Source of the DNA: CAZCTC01 sp964501335
Lineage (GTDB): Bacteria; Chloroflexota; Anaerolineae; B4-G1; SLSP01
DNA length: 64,000 nt
Direction of reading: 5' to 3'
NCBI GenBank assembly: GCA_964501335.1
Contig: CAZCTC010000042.1
Span: 1 to 64,000 of the forward strand
In this document: one piece after another, positions 43,132-51,353 of the stretch
Layout: every line of letters starts with the position of its first letter
Position numbering within the stretch: the stretch's first letter is position 1
Program-made: the position numbers and the translations under genes
Notes under the pieces: model-generated
What the model saw: only the letters and a program-made list of their open reading frames with translations
Database searches by the model: none
What the model was told of the DNA's origin: nothing

Positions 43132-43330
43132 CATGTTTTCGGCGGCTTTCTGAAGCCGCGATAGGACCCCAGTTAACCGTAGACGAATTTCTCTCACAAA
43201 AAAGCGTGCCAAAAATGTTTAATTCCCCCCTTTCCCTCGGGGGGAAAGGGGGGCAGGGACATATCAGGCAACTTAAGCCATTTGCAACCGCAATCACCCG
43301 GAAAAGAAGGGAAGAAAAAGCCCATTTTTT
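43132..43330. repeat. Broken family-A hairpin with truncated MITE and other repeats
   Basis: ATGTTTTCGGCGGCTT-TCTG-AAGCCGC (43133-43159) lacks the last part of its right arm. Exactly there a sequence starting TAGGACCCCAGTTAACCG begins, the same end as the MITE at 59590. After about 60 bp it runs into a family-C palindrome (about 43222-43255) and then into the inverted copy of the 30.4-kb segment (43258-43322). Confidence 0.75.
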
Positions 43331-43429
43331 CGCGCGCCGTCTGCGGCGCGCGAAAAAATGAATAAGAAAACTCTCTCCCCTCATCCTGCGTGGCGGGCCT
43401 TACGGAAAAAGGGCCCTTTGCGGGACGCT
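43323..43429 (+). repeat. TCTG-hairpin element with tail (family A)
   Basis: The hairpin at 43323-43360 (CATTTTTTCGCGCGCCG / CGGCGCGCGAAAAAATG) has a TCTG loop. The tail contains CTCTCTCCCCTCATCCTGCG and ends TTTGCGGGACGCTAAAAA. Confidence 0.9.
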
Positions 43430-43458
43430 AAAAATACCCCCGCCCGGGCCCCAAACCG

Positions 43459-44613
43459 TCAAGCGCGACGCAGTTGATCGAAATGCAACCGGGTATGATA
43501 GGGCAACTCCTGCAAATACATCAACGCCAGCTGCGCAAAATCCCCTTTGTGCCCCACAAAAGCCGCCGGCAGACCTCCCAACAACGCCACCGTCTCGGCC
43601 TGGGCCTGCCGCCACGCCACCCGCAGCCCGGCCAGGGTGCCGTGGCTCTCCACCACCGCATCGATCCAGGGATCCACATCGTTGGACCAGCCCGGCACAT
43701 CCTGCCCGGCCAGCAACAGCGCCACCCGCACATGCGAAGCCCGCTCGGTCGTAATCAAATGCGCCAGCACCTGCATCACACTCCAGCCCCCCGAACCCGA
43801 CACCGCCGCCTGCCCTTCAGAAACCCCAGCCAGCAAATCCGTCATTTCAACCTTTTGCTGCTCATAGACCGTGCGCACCGCTCCGGCCAGCGCCGCCGCC
43901 GTAGCCGGGACATCGGGCACCGGCCGCGCAAACAGTTTCACTTCAGCCTGCTGTTCCACCCCCTCGCGATAAAAAACCACCGGGACCGTCTCACCCGGAC
44001 GCCGTTTTTCCAGAATCGCGGGAAAAGAATCCATCGATGTAACCGGTTGCCCATCCAGCACCACAATCACATCTTCGCGCCGCAGCCCTGCCGCATGCAC
44101 ACCAACGCCTTCCATCACACCGACCACATAAAATCCCTCCGTTACCGGCAGCCCCATTTCAACCGCCCGCTGGGGAGTCAATGCCTCCCCGTCAACCAAC
44201 CCCAACAAAGCGCGCCTGGGGGCCCGGGAACCGGTCTCCAACACAGCCTGCAAATCTACCAGAGCTTCCTGCCAGAAATGATCGATCGAAGCCTCGGCCC
44301 CCTCACCGGTAGCGCTCAACGTCACCCGCGTCCCTTCCGCCTCCACCCGCCAGGTGATCTCGACCAGCAGTAGCCCTTCACCTCGCTCCTGCCAGGTAAA
44401 TGCCACCCCCTGTTCGGGATTCAAGGCCACAAATTCCCCACAGGCATAGAGATTCGGGGCTCGCCAGAGATAAAGCCGACCGCCCGCGCGCGGATCCAAA
44501 TCGCTCCAGTCGCCGGCCCACTGCCGCCAGGAAGCCGACATCGTCACGGCATAATAGATCTCTTCCGAAGGGACGCGCATCAACCGCGAAATCTCAACCT
44601 TTGGAATCTCCAA
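43459..44613 (-). CDS. START/AHSA1-like, PDZ and DinB-like domain fusion protein
   Basis: A 384-residue cytoplasmic protein with three parts. Residues about 1-135 form an SRPBCC (AHSA1/Bet v1-like) domain: SRLMRVPSEEIYYAVTMSAS, then SWRQWAGDWSDLDPRAGGRLYLWRAP and WRVEAEGTRVTLS. Residues about 140-232 resemble a PDZ domain (GFYVVGVMEGVGVHAAGLRREDVIVVLDGQPV). Residues about 240-384 are DinB-like (GGWSVMQVLAHLITTERASH ... LQELPYHTRLHFDQL), with three His residues at roughly the metal-site spacing. SRPBCC domains bind hydrophobic ligands and DinB folds often act as thiol transferases, but the combined function is unknown. It overlaps the upstream peptidase gene by 20 nt. Confidence 0.78.
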   Translation of the reverse strand: MEIPKVEISRLMRVPSEEIYYAVTMSASWRQWAGDWSDLDPRAGGRLYLWRAPNLYACGEFVALNPEQGVAFTWQERGEGLLLVEITWRVEAEGTRVTLSATGEGAEASIDHFWQEALVDLQAVLETGSRAPRRALLGLVDGEALTPQRAVEMGLPVTEGFYVVGVMEGVGVHAAGLRREDVIVVLDGQPVTSMDSFPAILEKRRPGETVPVVFYREGVEQQAEVKLFARPVPDVPATAAALAGAVRTVYEQQKVEMTDLLAGVSEGQAAVSGSGGWSVMQVLAHLITTERASHVRVALLLAGQDVPGWSNDVDPWIDAVVESHGTLAGLRVAWRQAQAETVALLGGLPAAFVGHKGDFAQLALMYLQELPYHTRLHFDQLRRA

Positions 44614-45424
44614 CGCTCTTTGCCTCCTTCAATTTCGCGAATCGGCTCACCATCAACGGCACCATCTCCGTTCGGAATGTCTCCGGCTTGATACCATAAC
44701 TGCCCAAGATTTCCGTGTTCCAGAACGCCGGCGGGCGCGGCCGCTCAAAGAGCGAATTCAACCAGCCCGGGCGATCCTCTTCAATATAGCGCGTCATCCA
44801 ATACCCCAAAATATACTGACGCACCACACTTTCCAGATCGTAGCGGCGCTTGTAAAAACACGGGGCCATCGCCGGCTCCCACAGCCGCGACAAGGTATCC
44901 GGCCGCACCGTTTCCTTGTTTAACACGCGCTCCGCTGTCAGCATCGCAATCCCTTCCACCAACCAATAAGGAAGCTGCAGATATCCGGTAAACGCATGGG
45001 TCAACTCATGGGCCAGAATCCCCTTTAGCTTGAGATCCATATCTTCTTCCGGCAGGTGGATCTTTTCCCCCACTCGTTTATCCGCCTTCAGCAACAACCG
45101 CGGCGGCTTGATCCCCACCGCTGAATACGAGACAGCATAAGTCTGAGACAAACCAGCGGCCTGCTTCCATGAAGAATAGACCGAAAAGCCCCATAGCGGA
45201 AAAAACAAAGTGTAGATCACCCGGGCGGCTTTCGGAGCCGTATCGAACACAAATCCGATGCCGGAAGTCATCACATGGATTCGGCAATCATAAGGAATAA
45301 TCCCGTGCCACATCTCCTTGATCAGCGGAAGCATGGGAGGACAAAAAGCCGCAATCTGCTCCGCCGTCTCCCGATCCTCCGGCTTGAAGAACACCTTGAT
45401 CCCATCAACGACTAAAGTTTCCAT
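44594..45424 (-). CDS. Gluzincin (peptidase MA-like) zinc metallopeptidase
   Basis: A 276-residue protein with the zinc motif HELTH (His139, Glu140, His143) in GILAHELTHAFTGYLQ and a downstream Glu157 in PYWLVEGIAMLTAE that can be the third ligand, the gluzincin arrangement. The segment before it is beta-rich, and no convincing signal peptide is seen, so it is probably cytoplasmic. Its 3' end overlaps the START-PDZ-DinB gene by 20 nt, indicating co-translation. The substrate is unknown; together they could form a small stress or protein-quality unit, but this is speculative. Confidence 0.82.
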   Translation of the reverse strand: METLVVDGIKVFFKPEDRETAEQIAAFCPPMLPLIKEMWHGIIPYDCRIHVMTSGIGFVFDTAPKAARVIYTLFFPLWGFSVYSSWKQAAGLSQTYAVSYSAVGIKPPRLLLKADKRVGEKIHLPEEDMDLKLKGILAHELTHAFTGYLQLPYWLVEGIAMLTAERVLNKETVRPDTLSRLWEPAMAPCFYKRRYDLESVVRQYILGYWMTRYIEEDRPGWLNSLFERPRPPAFWNTEILGSYGIKPETFRTEMVPLMVSRFAKLKEAKSVGDSKG

Positions 45425-45474
45425 GGATGCAACCTGTCATGAAAATAGGCCTTTATGGCATGGCCCCGGCCTTG

Positions 45475-45580
45475 TAACGTCCCGCAAATGATCTTTTCCC
45501 GGTCAGATACGACGCGCGGGACGGAGGAAGAGAATTTTTTGTTTATGTTTTCGTGCGCATCAGAATGCGCACGAAAACAT
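45475..45580 (-). repeat. CAGA-hairpin element with tail (family A)
   Basis: The hairpin at 45545-45580 (ATGTTTTCGTGCGCAT / ATGCGCACGAAAACAT) has loop CAGA. Upstream lies the tail with CGTCCCGCAAATGATCTTTT at its end. Confidence 0.9.
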
Positions 45581-45920
45581 GGCTCTTTCCCAGAGCCCTC
45601 CCGGCGACAATCTTTTCCCCCTCCTTCCCCCACAGAACAACCGTCGTTTGGAAACCGGATCCCCGTTCCCGCGTGTTCGTTGGGGTGCTTCGCGAGGAGG
45701 GGGCCAGGGGGGAGTTGTTTTCTGGGGAATTTGCACGCCTCAGAAGGCGTGCAAATTCCCCTCAGCCGACAGAGCATTACGTTTTACGTTTCACGTTTTA
45801 GAATCCCAACTTGCACACTCTATCAAAACAAAAACCCCGACTTAAAACGATGATTCCTCACTTAACTCATTTTCATCTTTCGGGGTGCCGCCCCCTGCAT
45901 GGCCTTCTGTCCTGAATAAA
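45581..45920. repeat. Repeat-rich gene-free stretch
   Basis: It contains a CCAGAGCCCTCCCGGCGAC start of family B, the purine-rich GGGGGCCAGGGGGGA segment and the palindrome GAATTTGCACGCCTCAGAAG / CTTC...GTGCAAATTC (about 45727-45762). A CATCTTTCGGGGTGCCGCCC block with TTCTGTCCTGAA follows and is repeated at about 48480. No gene is supported between 45425 and 46109. Confidence 0.6.
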
Positions 45921-45980
45921 GGTGCAACACACTTTCCACCTGTCATCAATACCACCCTCGCAAGAAAAGTGCGTTGCCCC
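45921..45980. mobile_element. Shortened MITE-like element (family F, copy 3)
   Basis: GGTGCAACACACT (45921-45933) and AGTGCGTTGCCCC (45968-45980) are imperfect inverted repeats like those at 4874 and 48539, enclosing only about 34 bp. Confidence 0.45.
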
Positions 45981-46018
45981 TGCCTTGCAAATTTCCTTCA
46001 CCCGCACCGGACCCTTTC

Positions 46019-46093
46019 TCCGTACGTTGCGTTGCACGGGAGAGGGGCAGAGACTTTTTTGTTGATGTTTTTGCACTGACAATGCAAAAACAT
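46019..46093 (-). repeat. Family-A hairpin with partial tail
   Basis: The hairpin at 46065-46093 (ATGTTTTTGCA / TGCAAAAACAT) has a CTGACAA loop. The tail is short (GCACGGGAGAGGGGCAGAGA). Confidence 0.75.
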
Positions 46094-46109
46094 GGCTTTT
46101 TGTAACTTC

Positions 46110-47603
46110 TCAAATCTCCCGCGGCAGATGCACGGTAAAACAACTCCCGTTTCCAACGGAGCTCAGCACCTCCACGCGGCCGCCGTAAGCCCCGACAATC
46201 CCCTGCACCAACGCCAGCCCCAATCCCGCCCCGCCCTGTCGCCGCGAGCGCGCCGGATCGACCCGGTAAAAGCGCTCGAAAATCCGCGGCAACAGCTCGG
46301 CCGGAATTCCGCTCCCCGTATCCGTCACGCTGATCCGGACCTCAGCGCGATCCCCTTCGGCCGCCAGGACCAATCGGCCTCCCGACGGCGTATACTTGAT
46401 CGCGTTATCCAACAAATTCCGCACTACGGCCTGCATCTGATCGGCATTGACCAGCACCGGCGGCAGATGCGGCGGCACCTCCACCACCAACGTCTGCCCC
46501 GCCCGCTGCACCAGTGTCGCCAGTTCATCAGCCTGGGCATACAACAAAGGCGCCAGATCCAACCAGGCCCGCGACGGCAACGCCCGTTCATCCAGAGCCG
46601 CCAGCGCCAGCAAATGCTCGACCAACCGCCCCAGATGTTCGACCTCTCCCGTCATCTGCTCCAGATAAAGCTGCTGCCGGCCGACATCGTCGCCGTGCGT
46701 CTGCAACATCTCCAACCGCAGCCGCAACCCCGTCAACGGAGTCCGCAGCTCATGCGCCGCATGGGCAACAAAGGCCTGCTGTCGCGCCAGCATCTCGCGC
46801 ACCCGTTCCGCCATCTGGTTAAAAGCCTCGCCCAGCCGGCGCACCTCCTCCGGCCCCGCCGGCGCGACCTGCTGATTGAGATCCCCGGCCGCCATCGCCC
46901 CCGCCACCCCGGTCAAAGCCAGGATCGGCCGCAAAATAAAACGCACCAGCCCCAGACTGATCCCCATCGTCAGGGCCAGCATCACCGTACCCGCCAGCAC
47001 CAGACTGCCCCAGGTTCCAAGCACCTCCCCATACAGCGGCTCCACCGGAGTCGAAAGCTGCACATACCCCACCACCGCCTCGCCAGCCGCCTGGATCGGC
47101 GCCGTGACAAAAAGCCGTTCCTCCTGACTCCAGACATCCCAACGGATCACACGCCCGTCTCCCGCCGGGGAAAATTCCGGAGAATCGGCCGGTTGATTCA
47201 AAGGGACCACCGCATCCGAACTGTAGATCACCCGTTGCCGGACATCCGTCAAAGTCACCCGGCACCCACTGCTCTGGGCCAGTTGCTGCACCAGCTTTAC
47301 CAGCTCGGAATCAGGCGACAGAAGACGATCGTCATCAGCAGACTCCTCCGCATCTTCATCATCTTCTTCCTGCCATTGCTCCAGCGGAAACTGCACCCCG
47401 CCGGCAATCAACCGGGCCTGCAGTTCCAACCCGTCGCCGGCCCGGGCCAACGTAGCCGATTGAAGCCGCAGCCCCGTCCAGACAATCACCCCGCCGAGGC
47501 TCACCACCATCAACAACAAATAGGTCGCCGGCAGCAAAACTCCCAGGCTGCCCGCCCGCCCTGCCAGTTTAAGCCGTCTCAGGATCGACAAACCGGTATC
47601 CAT
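46110..47603 (-). CDS. Sensor histidine kinase of a two-component system
   Basis: A 497-residue membrane kinase that autophosphorylates a His and passes the phosphate to the regulator next door. It has an N-terminal membrane segment (about 18-40, SLGVLLPATYLLLMVVSLGG), an extracytoplasmic domain with an acidic stretch (QEEDDEDAEESADDD near residue 90), a second membrane segment (about 195-220) and HAMP. The phosphoacceptor segment HAAHELRTPLTGLRLRLEM follows, and the ATPase domain shows VRNLLDNAIKYTP (N box), VTDTGSGIP and GGAGLGLALV. It starts about 35 nt inside the end of the response regulator gene, so the pair is co-translated. The acidic loop could sense cations or charged peptides; this is inference. 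Confidence 0.92.
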   Translation of the reverse strand: MDTGLSILRRLKLAGRAGSLGVLLPATYLLLMVVSLGGVIVWTGLRLQSATLARAGDGLELQARLIAGGVQFPLEQWQEEDDEDAEESADDDRLLSPDSELVKLVQQLAQSSGCRVTLTDVRQRVIYSSDAVVPLNQPADSPEFSPAGDGRVIRWDVWSQEERLFVTAPIQAAGEAVVGYVQLSTPVEPLYGEVLGTWGSLVLAGTVMLALTMGISLGLVRFILRPILALTGVAGAMAAGDLNQQVAPAGPEEVRRLGEAFNQMAERVREMLARQQAFVAHAAHELRTPLTGLRLRLEMLQTHGDDVGRQQLYLEQMTGEVEHLGRLVEHLLALAALDERALPSRAWLDLAPLLYAQADELATLVQRAGQTLVVEVPPHLPPVLVNADQMQAVVRNLLDNAIKYTPSGGRLVLAAEGDRAEVRISVTDTGSGIPAELLPRIFERFYRVDPARSRRQGGAGLGLALVQGIVGAYGGRVEVLSSVGNGSCFTVHLPREI

Positions 47604-48279
47604 AGCCACGCACCGTTTGAATATAACGCGGAGCCGCCGGATCGACTTCCAGCTTTTCCCGCAGCCAGCGGATATGCACATCCAGCGTCCGCACATCGCC
47701 GATCCAATCCTGCCCCCAGACCTGATCCAGCAGCATCTGCCGGGAAAGCGCCTCGCCCGGATGCTCCATCAACAGCCGCAGCAAATCGAACTCCCGCTGG
47801 GCCAGTTCGACCCGTGCTCCGGCCCGCCACACCTGCCGCGCCATCCGATCCAGCATCCACTCGCCGATCGTCAATCGATCGCGTTCAGCCGACAGCCCCT
47901 CCTGATCGAGCCGGCGCCGCCGCAGCATCGCCCGCACCCGGGCCAGCAATTCCCGAAAGCTGAAGGGCTTCACCAGATAATCGTCGGCCCCCAGCTCCAG
48001 GCCCATCACCCGATCCAACTCCTGTCCCCGCGCCGTCAACATCAAAATCGGCACATCCGACTCACAGCGCAGAATTCGACAAACCGCAAACCCGTCCAGC
48101 CCCGGCAGCATCACATCCAACAAAAGCAGGTCGGGTTTTAAATGGCGTGTCATTTCCAACCCCACCTGACCATCCCCACAACGATGGACCTGGAACCCCT
48201 CACTCTCCAGACCAAACACCAACGGCTCGGCAATTAAATCGTCGTCTTCCACCAATAACAGGGTAAACGGCTGCTGCAT
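47569..48279 (-). CDS. OmpR/PhoB-family response regulator
   Basis: A 236-residue regulator. The N-terminal receiver has the acidic pocket LLVEDDD (about 8-14), the phosphorylatable Asp in LLLDVMLPGLDGF (about 54-66) and Lys in YLVKPFSF. The C-terminal winged-helix domain (about 135-232) shows FDLLRLLMEHPGEALSR, WGQDWIGDVRTLDVHIRWL and the wing YIQTVRGYGYRF. It is followed, with overlap, by its kinase gene. The start at 48279 is where the receiver begins; a longer reading passes through repeat DNA. No target gene can be named from the window. Confidence 0.93.
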   Translation of the reverse strand: MQQPFTLLLVEDDDLIAEPLVFGLESEGFQVHRCGDGQVGLEMTRHLKPDLLLLDVMLPGLDGFAVCRILRCESDVPILMLTARGQELDRVMGLELGADDYLVKPFSFRELLARVRAMLRRRRLDQEGLSAERDRLTIGEWMLDRMARQVWRAGARVELAQREFDLLRLLMEHPGEALSRQMLLDQVWGQDWIGDVRTLDVHIRWLREKLEVDPAAPRYIQTVRGYGYRFVDPETA

Positions 48280-48538
48280 AGATAGGATCCTCTGTCCTGA
48301 AAATAGGGCTCTATGGCATGGCCCCGGCCTTGTAACGTCCCGGCAACACACTCTGAGCCCTCCCCCTCACCCCCATGCCGGCGGCGCATCTTCACAAAAG
48401 CTCTCCTGAAAGCGCGCCGGACCTGCACAACTGCATGGGGGAGGGATGGGGAGGGGGCCAGCGCCCAGCCATCAATTTTCATCCTTCGGGATGCCGCCCC
48501 CCGCATGACCTTCTGTCCTGAAAATAGCCCGGCTTAAG
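48280..48538. repeat. Repeat-rich gene-free stretch
   Basis: It holds TGTCCTGAAAATAG with GGCATGGCCCCGGCCTTGTA (also at 45437-45475), a GAGCCCTCCCCCTCACCCC block resembling 3058-3112, and the CATCCTTCGGGATGCCGCCC block shared with about 45870. No gene is seen. Confidence 0.6.
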
Positions 48539-48632
48539 GTGCGACGCACTTTCTATCCATAAACCACCCATTCAAACGGACCCATCTGAAGGCAAGCCAC
48601 CGGGCCTTGCAAGATCAGAGTGCGTTGCACCT
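48539..48632. mobile_element. MITE-like element with GGTGCGACGCACT terminal inverted repeats (family F, copy 2)
   Basis: A 94-bp element with ends GGTGCGACGCACT (48539-48551) and AGTGCGTTGCACC (48620-48632). The interior closely follows the copy at 4874-4968 (CCATTCAAACGGAC, CTTGCAAGATCAG), so the two are recent relatives. Confidence 0.65.
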
Positions 48633-48649
48633 CTGTGGGAAATCACCCG

Positions 48650-48743
48650 CACAAGACCCATTCCCCATAAGAAACGCCGCGCTCGATGGGGCGGGAGTTT
48701 TTTGTTGATGTTGGGGTGCGCCTCAGAAGGCGCACCCCAACAT
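48650..48743 (-). repeat. CAGA-hairpin element with tail (family A)
   Basis: The hairpin at 48708-48743 (ATGTTGGGGTGCGCCT / AGGCGCACCCCAACAT) has loop CAGA. The tail to the left contains CCCATAAGAAACGCCGCGCT, and family F abuts its end. Confidence 0.88.
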
Positions 48744-48813
48744 GTCCCTTTTCCAGAGCCGCCCCGGCGGCGCAGGTTGTCTACTTGCTACGGTCTATTT
48801 CACACGCTTCCCC

Positions 48814-49491
48814 TCAGGCTGGGACTCCCCCCGCTTTAATCTGGGAGTGCGCCGTCACCAGCACCCGATAGACCGTCAGTGCATAGGTGATCAACCCGGT
48901 CCCCAAATACAAACTCAAAGCAAATGGAGTCCGGGAATCCGTTCCGGCCAGAAATCCATGAACCGTCACCAGCAAATATAAGCCAAAACTGAGGTAATGC
49001 AACCACCGCCAGCTCCGAAAACCGATCCACCGCCGCACCTGATCACTGAGCGCCAGCGCCAACATCCCGTAAAATCCCAGTTGCCCCAATCCCACCCACA
49101 AAGTGCGATAGCTTCCCATGGCAAACGGCACCACCACCTGCCCCAAAGAAAAGTTCAAATAACAGTCGCCCAATAAGACCAGCGCATGCAACCCCGCATA
49201 GATCAACGCCAGCACCGTAACAAATTTGTGCACCGCCAACGCCCGCGCCGCTCCGGGCCACGAACGCGCCGCCTTACTCGTCAACAACAGCCCGAAAACC
49301 ACCGCAAGCCACAACAATCCATAAGCGATAAATCCGCCCGCCCGGGCCAGATACCAGTAAGCCTGCCCGCTCACCGCCGAAGCCCACAAATCCGGCATTG
49401 ACGACGCCAGCCCCCCTACCGCTAACGCCCCCACCACACCGCCCACCCCGCCCCAAACTACAACCTTCAGCTTTGATTCAACTGCGTCCAT
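48814..49491 (-). CDS. Ferric-reductase-like haem membrane protein
   Basis: A 225-residue protein with six hydrophobic segments, of the ferric reductase/MsrQ/NOX membrane type. Two pairs of histidines in facing helices can ligate two b haems: AVHKFVTVLALIYAGLHAL and RWLHYLSFGLYLLVTVHGF. The membrane domain is complete, but there is no C-terminal FAD/NADPH domain, so electrons must come from or go to another protein. It lies 1 nt after the ApbE flavinyltransferase gene, which suggests a covalent-FMN partner. It probably moves electrons across the membrane. Confidence 0.85.
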   Translation of the reverse strand: MDAVESKLKVVVWGGVGGVVGALAVGGLASSMPDLWASAVSGQAYWYLARAGGFIAYGLLWLAVVFGLLLTSKAARSWPGAARALAVHKFVTVLALIYAGLHALVLLGDCYLNFSLGQVVVPFAMGSYRTLWVGLGQLGFYGMLALALSDQVRRWIGFRSWRWLHYLSFGLYLLVTVHGFLAGTDSRTPFALSLYLGTGLITYALTVYRVLVTAHSQIKAGGVPA

Positions 49492-49492
49492 G

Positions 49493-50431
49493 TTAAAACC
49501 TCCTGTAATTCACCGTCCCCGGGGTCGTCCAATGCCGCCCCGCTGAATCGATCAACAGCCCGTCCAGCTCCGGCCGGGCCGCCAGATAAGCCAGACCCGC
49601 TTCGCGTCCCAACACCATCACCACCAGTGCATGGAGATCGGCCTGGGCCGCATCCGGCGCCACCACCGTCGCCGTGCAGAGATCGGTCTCCGCAGGGCGT
49701 TGCCGATGCGGATCGATCAGGTGATGCACTTCCACCGTTCCCCGCCGCCAGTACCGATGATCGATCCCCGAGGTCGCTACCCCCCGATCCCGCACCCACC
49801 ACTCCGCCGCCGGCTGCCGGCCCCCATGCGGGTCCGCCACATCCACCCGCCAGCCCGGCTGCTCCGGCAACGCCCCCCGCGCCTCCAAATCGCCGCCGGC
49901 ATCGATCAAACAGGGCCCCAGATCGGCCAGCATCCCGGCCGCCCGGGCAGCGGCCCACCCCTTCGCCATCCCGCCCAGATCCACCTTCACCCCCGGCGGC
50001 AACGTCACCGAGCGCGTCCGCGGATCGCATTCGATTTCCCGCCAGCCGGCAAGCCCCCCCGCCATCTCAACAGGAAGCTCTTCCCGATCCAGCCCCGCAG
50101 CGAAAGTGCGATCGTACCCCGCCGCCATCAACGCCGGCAACACCGTCGGATCGTACACCCCCCCCGTGGCCCGGACGGCGGCCAGAGCCGCCGTCAGCGC
50201 ATCCCACAACAATCCACTCACGGGCACCGCCAGCCCCGGGCGGGCATTGAGCCGGCTCAACTCACTCTGCGGCTGGAACCGGCTGAGCGTCGCCTCCACC
50301 ACCTCCATCCAGCTCCGTACCAGTTCCAGCCGCTCCCGGGCCGGTAGATCGTCGGAAGTCACCACCGAGGCCTGCATCCGACAACCCATCGCCCGAAACT
50401 CCAGTTGATGTAACTTCAATTCGCCCGCCAT
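49493..50431 (-). CDS. apbE: FAD:protein FMN transferase (ApbE family)
   Basis: A 312-residue enzyme that attaches FMN, taken from FAD, through a phosphoester to Thr or Ser of target proteins. The family motifs are in order: FRAMGCRMQA (12-21), ATGGVYDPTVLPAL (88-101), KVDLGGMAKGWAA (149-161), LIDAGGDLEARG (175-186), then GVATSGIDHRYW, HHLIDPHRQRP and TATVVAPDAAQADLHA, where the Asp binds Mg. No lipobox or strong signal is seen. Start 50431 (AAGGAGGCGGCG upstream) is preferred. Its gene sits in a four-gene membrane-redox operon, but none of the neighbours shows an obvious FMN-acceptor (T/S)GA(T/S) domain. Confidence 0.92.
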   Translation of the reverse strand: MAGELKLHQLEFRAMGCRMQASVVTSDDLPARERLELVRSWMEVVEATLSRFQPQSELSRLNARPGLAVPVSGLLWDALTAALAAVRATGGVYDPTVLPALMAAGYDRTFAAGLDREELPVEMAGGLAGWREIECDPRTRSVTLPPGVKVDLGGMAKGWAAARAAGMLADLGPCLIDAGGDLEARGALPEQPGWRVDVADPHGGRQPAAEWWVRDRGVATSGIDHRYWRRGTVEVHHLIDPHRQRPAETDLCTATVVAPDAAQADLHALVVMVLGREAGLAYLAARPELDGLLIDSAGRHWTTPGTVNYRRF

Positions 50432-50473
50432 CGCCGCCTCCTTAGCCCCATCCCCCAACAGACCGCTCCCGCT

Positions 50474-50785
50474 TTACCGGGACGAGCGCGTCGTCGCCGG
50501 CGGCGCGGGATTCCCGGCCGCGGGCTGACTGACGATCACCGCCGGCGTCGGGGCCGCCTCCGGAACTGCCATCGGCGGATCATAAAGAGCCTGAGCATAG
50601 TTCTGCAACGCCGCCACGGTCGGAATAGGCGGCAATGCCCCCCCCGCCGGTTGCACGGCCACCGGTTCCACCGGCGGCGTCACCGGCTCCGGCTTCTGCC
50701 GCGCCAACCAAGTCCATCCCCACAACCACGCCCCCAACGAAACCACCACCAATCCGATTTTCAACCCTCGATTTTGCTCAGTCAT
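50474..50785 (-). CDS. Small anchored Pro-rich protein
   Basis: A 103-residue protein with one N-terminal membrane segment (about 9-27, KIGLVVVSLGAWLWGWTWL). A Pro/Ala-rich, weakly structured exterior follows, ending PAPPATTRSSR. It overlaps the 3' end of the gene upstream by 8 nt and lies 42 nt before apbE, within one operon. There is no recognised domain and no clear flavinylation motif. It may be an accessory subunit of the redox unit. Confidence 0.6.
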   Translation of the reverse strand: MTEQNRGLKIGLVVVSLGAWLWGWTWLARQKPEPVTPPVEPVAVQPAGGALPPIPTVAALQNYAQALYDPPMAVPEAAPTPAVIVSQPAAGNPAPPATTRSSR

Positions 50786-51167
50786 CGTGACCCTCCCCCT
50801 GCTCGGATTCTTCCTCGTGCTGCTCCGACTCTTCTCGCTGTTCCGGTTCCGTTCGAGACGGCGGCTCCGCCGGCCCTAAAATCACCGGATTCTCCACAAC
50901 AGGCGCCGGCGGAATCTGCGCCTGCGCCCGCAACGTCGCCAGTTGCGCATTCGCCTGTTGAATCCGGCGATTGGCCTCGATCAGCCGGGCCTGATATTCC
51001 TGATCGCGCGCCAGCCAGGCCGCCGTGCCGTCCGCCGTCACAGCCGGGCTGGAAACCGGCGCCGGAACCGGAGCAGGGGCAAAAACCGACCACACCAGCC
51101 AGCTCCCCATGCCCAGCACAAAAGCCGTCAAACCCGCCGTTACCATCAACGCCATTTTCGGTCCCAT
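50778..51167 (-). CDS. Small anchored coiled-coil protein
   Basis: A 129-residue protein with an N-terminal membrane segment (about 5-28, MALMVTAGLTAFVLGMGSWLVWSVF), a Pro/Ala linker, a helical coiled-coil stretch (DQEYQARLIEANRRIQQANAQL, shortened here to its pattern) around 55-85, and a Glu/Gln/His-rich acidic tail. The start at 51167 follows AGGAGG. It is the first gene of the ApbE operon. An acidic, His-bearing tail might bind metal, but no known family is seen. Confidence 0.6.
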   Translation of the reverse strand: MGPKMALMVTAGLTAFVLGMGSWLVWSVFAPAPVPAPVSSPAVTADGTAAWLARDQEYQARLIEANRRIQQANAQLATLRAQAQIPPAPVVENPVILGPAEPPSRTEPEQREESEQHEEESEQGEGHDD

Positions 51168-51290
51168 GATCGCCCTCCTGAAAAGGTAAGTAAGTTTCCC
51201 TGACGGTTTTACTATAGGCGATTTCAAGTCAGCGGTGGTTAATAGTGGTTTAACTTTCTGTTAAGAGGAAATTAAGCGAAAAAACAGATA

Positions 51291-51328
51291 TACAAATTCG
51301 CCCGCCGTTTCCGGCGAGCGAATTTGTA
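51291..51328. repeat. Family-A-like hairpin without tail
   Basis: TACAAATTCGCCCGCCG and CGGCGAGCGAATTTGTA with a TTTC loop and one mismatch. It lies 25 nt after the pyruvate-kinase-like gene's stop. Confidence 0.7.
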
Positions 51329-51353
51329 AAAAGCGCTTTATTCTGTCGGCCAG

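Noticed and set aside
46092..47963. A 623-codon frame opposite the histidine kinase and response regulator genes
   Set aside because: A shadow of the two-component pair; rich in Pro, Arg and Gln with no domain.
50474..51167. The small anchored proteins of the ApbE operon as FMN_bind proteins
   Set aside because: They lack the FMN_bind fold pattern and any (T/S)GA(T/S) acceptor site. One is a coiled coil and the other Pro-rich.
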